The notes beneath the pieces were generated by a model, which had not been told where the DNA came from, did no database searches, and was given only the letters and a program-made list of their open reading frames with translations. DNA of 64,000 nt from DSYU01 sp963827605 (GTDB lineage Bacteria; Chloroflexota; Anaerolineae; Anaerolineales; Anaerolineaceae): NCBI GenBank assembly GCA_963827605.1, contig CAWHBK010000002.1, positions 62,001 to 126,000 on the forward strand, written 5' to 3'. A program made the translations under genes and the position numbers. Of the stretch, positions 59,110-64,000 are shown one piece after another. Positions within the stretch are counted from its first letter, which is position 1. Each line of letters starts with the position of its first letter.

Positions 59110-59151
59110 TGGACCGGCTGCCTGGGGCGCTTGCCCCAGGCAGCCGGTCCA
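59110..59151. terminator. Bidirectional terminator hairpin
   Basis: Perfect 19-bp stem (59110-59128 with 59133-59151) between the convergent GH13 and subtilisin genes. Confidence 0.85.
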
Positions 59152-59156
59152 TTATT

Positions 59157-61538
59157 CTACCTTCCCATCGCCTTCTTGACCGCCTCATACGCATTGACGA
59201 TGCCGTACCCCACCGCGTTGTTGGGTCTGCCAGGCGCAACGCATTCCGGCAAAGACGCCTGGTAGGGGCTGGCGGTTTCGTTCAGAATTTGCTGTGTGGC
59301 GTCGATATCGCCAATCAAGGCGGGGTTCGCCGACCACATCAGCGCCACTACCCCGACCACGTGCGGCCCGGCCATGGATGTGCCGGAGGCGGTGCTGTAC
59401 GTGCCGCCTGGGAACGCCGAGAGCACATCCGCGCCAGGCGCGGCGATATCCGGTTTAGCGCGCCCGCTGCCGTCCACTTCCACCGGCCCGGTGCTGCTAA
59501 AGGAGACCAGCTGGCCGCTGGAGCTGACCGCGCCAACCGAGTACACCTGCGCGTACAGCGCGATCGGGTCGCGCACGCTGCCACAGCCATATTCGCCATC
59601 GTTGCCTGCCGAAGCCACCACGAAAATCCCCGCCGCGCGCAGCCCGCTGACCGCCGTCAGCAGCGCGTTGGGGTCGCAGCCCTCCACCGGCGGGCAGCCC
59701 CAGGAATTGTTGAGCACCATCGCGCCCATCTCAGGGCGGCCGTCATGCAGCGGGTCGCCGCCCTGTGGGAACGGCGCCAGCATGAACTGCATGCAGTCCA
59801 GGTAGAGAGCCGGGTTGCCCAGGTTGCGTCCCAGGTTGACACAGCCAATCCACTGCGCGTCCGGCGCGACGCCCACATGGTTCCCCACCGCGGTGGCTAA
59901 CGTATGCGTGCCATGCCCGCCAATATCCGTTGGAGACGGGCTGTTGTACCATGGGTCAAACCAGTTGTAATCGTCATTTCCCCCCTGGCCGCGGTATCCG
60001 TCCGCCAGCTCCGGGTGACTGCCATCCACGCCGCTGTCCGATTGGCCGACCACGATGCCCTTGCCGGTCACCCCCAGCTCATCCCACACCCGGTCGGCGT
60101 TGATCAGACGCAGGTTCCATTCCGGGCCGCTTGGGGCGCTTTCGGACCCCTGGCTTTGCGGCAGCGGCTCGGGCAGCGGGCGCAGAATGGGACTGTCCAG
60201 CACCCGGTCGACTTCCGGGCGGCTTTGCAGCCACCAGCGCGCCAGCGGCCCAGCCTGCACTTCCAGGGCATTTTCCAGGTAGTAGGACTGGTACGGGATG
60301 CGCCAGAAATCCAGCGTTTGGCGGATCTCCGTCTGAGTGCTGTCGGCTTTTTCCACCAGCCGGGTATACACCTCGCCGCGCCGCCGGTTATAATCCTGGT
60401 CTGGCTGCATGCCGGAAAGGTCCGCCTGGTCCTTCAGGATGATGAACAGCCGCTCACCATACAGCCCAGGCTGCCCGGGCCCAAGATACAGCCCCAGCGC
60501 CCCCAGCCACACCAGCCCGGCCAGCAACAAGACCGGCAGCGCCCGCCCGCGCGGCAAGAAACGGCCCATAAACACCAGCAGCAGGCTGGCGACCAGGCTG
60601 ATCCCCAATCCCGCGGCTGCCGCCAGGTTGGCCCATTGGATCAGCTCGCCAGTCCCCAGGCTGATGATCGACTGCAGTTCGTCCGGATCGATAAACGCCA
60701 TAGGCCAGAAAGCCGCCAGGCCCACCAGCAGCGCAATCACCGGTCCGTTCTGGGTGCTGCCGCCTCCGGCCAGGCGCGCGCGCTCATACAGCGCCGCCAG
60801 CGCCCAGCCCAGCCCCGGCACAACCAGCGAGAGCAAGCCCTGGTTGCCGTTGGCGCTCAGGCCGGTAACCATCACCAGCAGGGCCAGGGCCATCCCCAGG
60901 CCTTCCAGTACGATGCTTCCATCCCGCGCGCCGGGTTCATCGCGTTGGAAGATGCTCCCCGCCACCCGGCTGGCAGCCGCGCCAAACAACAAGGCCGCGC
61001 CCAGGTTCAACGCGGTATCCCATGCAGAGCCCAGCGCGCCCCAAATCACCCACGGGTACGCCAGCGCCCCCGCAACCAACACAGCCACCCACAGGCCGCG
61101 CCCGTTCGCACCACCCGCGCCTTTGCGCCCGGTGAGCAGCAGAAACACCAGCGCTCCCGCGATTTGCAGCAGTGCGGTGATCTGCGCGTGGGTTAGGCCG
61201 GCCAGCCGGGCCGGCACCTGAAAAATCACAAATGTCCCTGCCAGGAGGAATGCCCAGAAGAAGCGCCGCTGAGGCAGCGCCTTTCCCGAGTACCAAATCA
61301 CTCCGGCCGGAACCAGAATCGCAAGCCCATAAATCAGGTTGACCAGCCAGCGCAAGTCAGGGGTACCCGTAGTATCCATGAAAAGCTGTTGTTCCAATGC
61401 CCAGGTGATCCCCTGGCTAATCCCGCTTGCCGCCAGGATCCAGGCTGCCATAAACACCAGCAGGCCGGTTTGCAGGCAGCCGCCGCCAGGCTCAGCCTGC
61501 GCGCGAACGCCGGCATTTTCCACAGGGGTTTCATCCAT
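59157..61538 (-). CDS. Polytopic membrane subtilisin-like protease (S8)
   Basis: A 793-residue protein. The first 350 residues hold about eleven hydrophobic helices (GLLVFMAAWILAASGISQGI to PVLLLAGLVWLGALGLYLG). After a linker comes an S8 peptidase with the full triad: Asp in VVGQSDSGVDGSHPELADG, His in DIGGHGTHTLATAVG and Ser in ASGTSMAGPHVVGVVALMW. The oxyanion-hole Asn lies in VASAGNDGEYG. The protease probably faces outward. AAGGAGA precedes the ATG. Subtilases normally have a signal peptide and propeptide; a polytopic domain in that place is unusual. Substrate unknown. Confidence 0.88.
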   Translation of the reverse strand: MDETPVENAGVRAQAEPGGGCLQTGLLVFMAAWILAASGISQGITWALEQQLFMDTTGTPDLRWLVNLIYGLAILVPAGVIWYSGKALPQRRFFWAFLLAGTFVIFQVPARLAGLTHAQITALLQIAGALVFLLLTGRKGAGGANGRGLWVAVLVAGALAYPWVIWGALGSAWDTALNLGAALLFGAAASRVAGSIFQRDEPGARDGSIVLEGLGMALALLVMVTGLSANGNQGLLSLVVPGLGWALAALYERARLAGGGSTQNGPVIALLVGLAAFWPMAFIDPDELQSIISLGTGELIQWANLAAAAGLGISLVASLLLVFMGRFLPRGRALPVLLLAGLVWLGALGLYLGPGQPGLYGERLFIILKDQADLSGMQPDQDYNRRRGEVYTRLVEKADSTQTEIRQTLDFWRIPYQSYYLENALEVQAGPLARWWLQSRPEVDRVLDSPILRPLPEPLPQSQGSESAPSGPEWNLRLINADRVWDELGVTGKGIVVGQSDSGVDGSHPELADGYRGQGGNDDYNWFDPWYNSPSPTDIGGHGTHTLATAVGNHVGVAPDAQWIGCVNLGRNLGNPALYLDCMQFMLAPFPQGGDPLHDGRPEMGAMVLNNSWGCPPVEGCDPNALLTAVSGLRAAGIFVVASAGNDGEYGCGSVRDPIALYAQVYSVGAVSSSGQLVSFSSTGPVEVDGSGRAKPDIAAPGADVLSAFPGGTYSTASGTSMAGPHVVGVVALMWSANPALIGDIDATQQILNETASPYQASLPECVAPGRPNNAVGYGIVNAYEAVKKAMGR

Positions 61539-61746
61539 TGGTCTGCATTCTCCTTTGTTATCGGCTTGCGTTCCCCGCTTGCCGGGTATACACTACCCAG
61601 TGACCACCCAGTTCGTTCTTTAACAGAGATAATGATTGATTATACAATGTTCTCTTCTGCTCCCCCATTCCTTTAAGGGAAGGAGCGCTACGGTGGTCGA
61701 TAAGTGGTTAGGCCTTTCTTACGATCCCATCCCAAGGAGTCCCTTT

Positions 61747-62589
61747 ATGACCAGCATCCCCTTTACCTGGCAAAACAAACAAGCCCTCACGATAACGGCC
61801 GAGGAATGGCGCCCGCAGGCGGAAACCCGCGGCGTAGTCGCGCTGGTGCACGGCCTGGGTGAGCATATTGGCCGCTACCGGCATGTCGCCGAAGCGCTGA
61901 ATGCTGCCGGCTTCGCTCTGATCGGGTTCGATCTGCCCGGTCACGGTCGTTCGGGCGGTACGCGCGGGCATGCTGGTTTTGATCAAATCCTGGACGACAT
62001 TGACCACCTGCTCCAGGAGGCCGCCTTGCGTTACCCTGGCCTGCCGCGTTTTCTGTATGGTCACAGCCTGGGCGGAGCGCTGGTTTTGTACTACAGCCTG
62101 AAGCGCCGGCCAGAGCTGCAAGGCGTAATCGCATCCGCGCCCGGTCTGGCGCCTGGCGTCCCGGTTGCCCCCTCCAAGCTCTTCCTGGCAAAAGTGCTGG
62201 CGCGGCTGGCCCCCACGGTGACCATGGATAATGGGCTCGATTTGACCTACCTGAGCACGGACGTGGCGGTCATCCAGGCATATAAGGACGATCCGCTGGT
62301 GCATCCAAAAATTTCCGCCCGCCTGGGCCACGATCTGCTGACCACCGGAGACTGGATCTTAGCGCATGCCGGCGAATTTCCGCTGCCGCTGCTGCTCTCC
62401 CAGGGCGCGGGTGACCGCATCGTTTCGGTGTCGTTCAACACACAGTTTGCCCGGGCCCTGCCGCCTGAGAAGGTGACCTTTAAGCTTTGGGAAGGCCTTT
62501 ATCACGAGGCGCACAACGAACCCGAACAACAGCATGTCTTAACCTATATGGTCAAATGGCTCAACACCCAACTGCTAATGAACCGCTGA
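61747..62589 (+). CDS. Alpha/beta hydrolase, monoacylglycerol-lipase-like
   Basis: A 280-residue serine hydrolase. The nucleophile elbow is FLYGHSLGGALVLYYSL (GHSLG), the oxyanion region VALVHGLGEHIGRYRHVAEA, the acid Asp in SQGAGDRIVSVSF and the His near GLYHEAHNEPEQ. The pattern matches Hydrolase_4 / monoglyceride lipase. No signal peptide is present. The ATG at 61747 follows AAGGAG. It probably hydrolyses short lipid esters; the natural substrate is unknown. Confidence 0.9.
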   Translation: MTSIPFTWQNKQALTITAEEWRPQAETRGVVALVHGLGEHIGRYRHVAEALNAAGFALIGFDLPGHGRSGGTRGHAGFDQILDDIDHLLQEAALRYPGLPRFLYGHSLGGALVLYYSLKRRPELQGVIASAPGLAPGVPVAPSKLFLAKVLARLAPTVTMDNGLDLTYLSTDVAVIQAYKDDPLVHPKISARLGHDLLTTGDWILAHAGEFPLPLLLSQGAGDRIVSVSFNTQFARALPPEKVTFKLWEGLYHEAHNEPEQQHVLTYMVKWLNTQLLMNR

Positions 62590-62874
62590 GAAAAAGCTCG
62601 CAGCGCTTAGGTTCACCGGCTGCGCGACTGAAACAAAGCCTGTCCGGCAGTCTTGCCCCGAAAGATGGCATCCCCGTGGGATGACAAATAATCCACTCCG
62701 TTCATAAGCCTTGACCCATCCTTGCCCGAAGACTACAATTAAATCAGCACAAGACAATCATGCCAGGGTACGCAGCCTCCTTCCTTCCGATGGCCGCTCC
62801 ATGAAGACCGGCCATTTGCTGTCTACTGGCATTTGGATGCTTTTCTTCATCAAACAGGGATCAAGATAGAATCC

Positions 62875-62891
62875 CTGATTGACCGATCACT
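62875..62891. repeat. 17-bp sequence shared with the amylase leader
   Basis: CTGATTGACCGATCACT, the exact reverse complement of 3331-3347. It follows a small hairpin CAGGGAT/ATCCCTG (62856-62877). No gene is supported between 62590 and 62934, and I recognise no riboswitch there. Confidence 0.4.
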
Positions 62892-62934
62892 TTTCACTTT
62901 TCCCTGATCCCTGTTCCTCAAGGAGTTTGCCTCA

Positions 62935-64000
62935 ATGACCGATTTTCTTTTTCGAGGTTCGCTGGAAGATCTCGACCCGGCTGTCTATGAGCTGACCCAG
63001 CTCGAAACCGAGCGCCAGTATCGCAAACTGATCCTCATCCCCAGTGAAAGCACCGCGCCAGCTGGCGGTCCGGGAAGCATTGGGATCCACGCTTCCAAAA
63101 TCTTTATGCCGAAGGCTATCCGGATGAAGAAACCCGCTGGATGAGCGAAGCAGAAATCCTGGATTATGCCAGAGCGCCTGGCCCACTTACCGGCGCTACG
63201 CCGACCCGCGCTATTACAAAGGCGTCGAATACGCCGATGTCATCGAGGCCCTGGCCCGCCGGCGCTGCGCCGAAGCCTTTGCCACCCCGGCCTTCCCGGC
63301 CGACCGCATCTTTGTCAACGTCCAGCCGCTTTCCGGCGCGCCGGCCAATAACGCCGTCTACACCGCCCTGATCAACCCGGGCGATACCATCATGGGCATG
63401 AACCTGCTGCACGGCGGGCACCTGACGCACGGCTCATCGGTCAACCGCTCCGGCAAGTTCTTCAATGTCGTCATTACACCGTCGATCCGCAGACCGAGCA
63501 GATCAATTACGAAGCGGTCGAAGCGCTGGCCAAAGAGCACAAGCCGAAAATCATCATCGCCGGGTACTCCTCCTACTCCTGGGTGCCAGATTGGCAGCGC
63601 TTCCGCGCCATCGCCGATTCGGTGGGCGCGGTCCTGCTGGCGGATATCTCGCATATCGCCGGGCTGGTTTCCGCCGGGGCGGTCCCCAGCCCGGTGGGCT
63701 ATGCCCATGTGATCACCTTCACCACCCACAAGACCCTCACCGGCCCGCGCGGCGCGTGCATCATTACCACCGATGCCGCCCTGGCGCGCAAGATCGACCG
63801 GGCGGTATTCCCCGGCGAACAGGGCGGCCCGCATGTGCACGTTTTCGCCGCCCTGGCGACCACCTTCAAGCTGGCCAAAACCGAGCAGTTCAAACAACTC
63901 CAGCAGCAGATCGTCAAGAACTGCAAAGCGCTGAATGACCAGCTTGCCAAACGCGGCTTCCATATGGTCTTTGGCGGCACCGATACCCACCTGACCAACC
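62935..64000 (+). CDS. glyA: Serine hydroxymethyltransferase, N-terminal part (frameshifted, runs off the end)
   Basis: PLP-dependent enzyme that makes glycine and methylene-tetrahydrofolate from serine. Blocks seen are KLILIPSESTAP, GDTIMGMNLLHGGHLTHGSS, GAVLLADISHIAGLVSAGAV and the PLP Lys in VITFTTHKTLTGPRGACII. Frame changes near 63055, 63170 and 63470 break it. The segment around YAEGYPDEETRWMSEAEIL differs from common GlyA, placing it in a divergent branch of the family. AAGGAG precedes the ATG. The C-terminus lies beyond the window. Confidence 0.88.

Noticed and set aside
59904..61196. Long plus-strand open frame (430 codons)
   Set aside because: Antisense to the subtilisin membrane domain; the product is Gln/His/Arg-rich low-complexity text typical of a shadow frame.
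62590..62934. Possible riboswitch before glyA
   Set aside because: Glycine, ZTP and folate riboswitches can precede glyA, but I could not find their conserved cores here.

Overview
The window is a high-GC bacterial chromosome segment of mixed housekeeping and accessory genes. The gene set points to Chloroflexota, probably an Anaerolineae-like metagenome genome: an NBR1-type Ig-like secreted protein, AcnX plus a GHMP-type mevalonate decarboxylase, a fused membrane/spermidine-synthase-like protein, kinesin-light-chain-type TPRs, MoxR/CoxE-type genes, and signal peptides followed by Thr/Pro-rich linkers. This assignment is inference; no rRNA or tRNA gene was recognised.

Layout. 1-1.2 kb: end of a two-subunit AcnX dehydratase and an ECF-like sigma gene. 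1.3-6.6 kb: membrane protein with a HEPN-like motif, GH13 amylase and its TetR regulator with two identical 16-bp operators, truncated STAND/TPR protein, cupin. 6.7-11.3 kb: RraA-like protein, two HtrA-like proteases, secreted SH3-like protein, VOC protein. 11.5-15.7 kb: cold-shock gene with an attenuator-like leader, cstA, EamA transporter, Ig-like protein. 16.6-19.6 kb: HAD phosphatase, DUF2071, mevalonate decarboxylase. 19.8-23.6 kb: rseP, HEAT, peptidase-MA, acylphosphatase operon. 23.7-30.9 kb: uvrB, VapC remnant, mfd, pth, membrane protein. 31-34.6 kb: MoxR ATPase with CoxE-like VWA protein, DUF948/YtxH-like pair. 34.7-40.4 kb: NAD(P)HX repair enzyme, ECF sigma/anti-sigma pair, spermidine-synthase-like and DUF1461 proteins. 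40.4-46 kb: apgM, sugar-type ABC ATPase, mutS. 46-49.2 kb: AT-rich island with a lipoprotein, mutS debris, repeats, YdjC deacetylase, DinB. 49.4-55.5 kb: Fur/PerR-catalase operon, pterin dehydratase, ECF sigma with a small membrane protein, glutaredoxin-like pair, S51-like/CysS-tail fusion, DUF4870. 55.6-64 kb: fmt, ketopantoate-reductase-like, second GH13, membrane subtilisin, alpha/beta hydrolase, glyA (runs off the end).

The genes work together in a few visible blocks: DNA repair (uvrB, mfd, mutS), oxidative stress (Fur-like regulator and catalase), membrane and envelope proteolysis (rseP operon, HtrA pair, subtilisin), alpha-glucan use (two GH13 enzymes and a MalK-type ATPase) and isoprenoid precursors (AcnX, mevalonate decarboxylase).

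Quality warning. About 45 single-base frameshifts break otherwise intact, conserved essential genes (mfd, mutS, coxE, glyA, fmt, uvrB, apgM). Nearly all are best read as consensus errors of a long-read assembly rather than pseudogenes. I give full-length coordinates across them and note each shift position. Convergent gene ends are very often separated by long perfect hairpins that can terminate in both directions.
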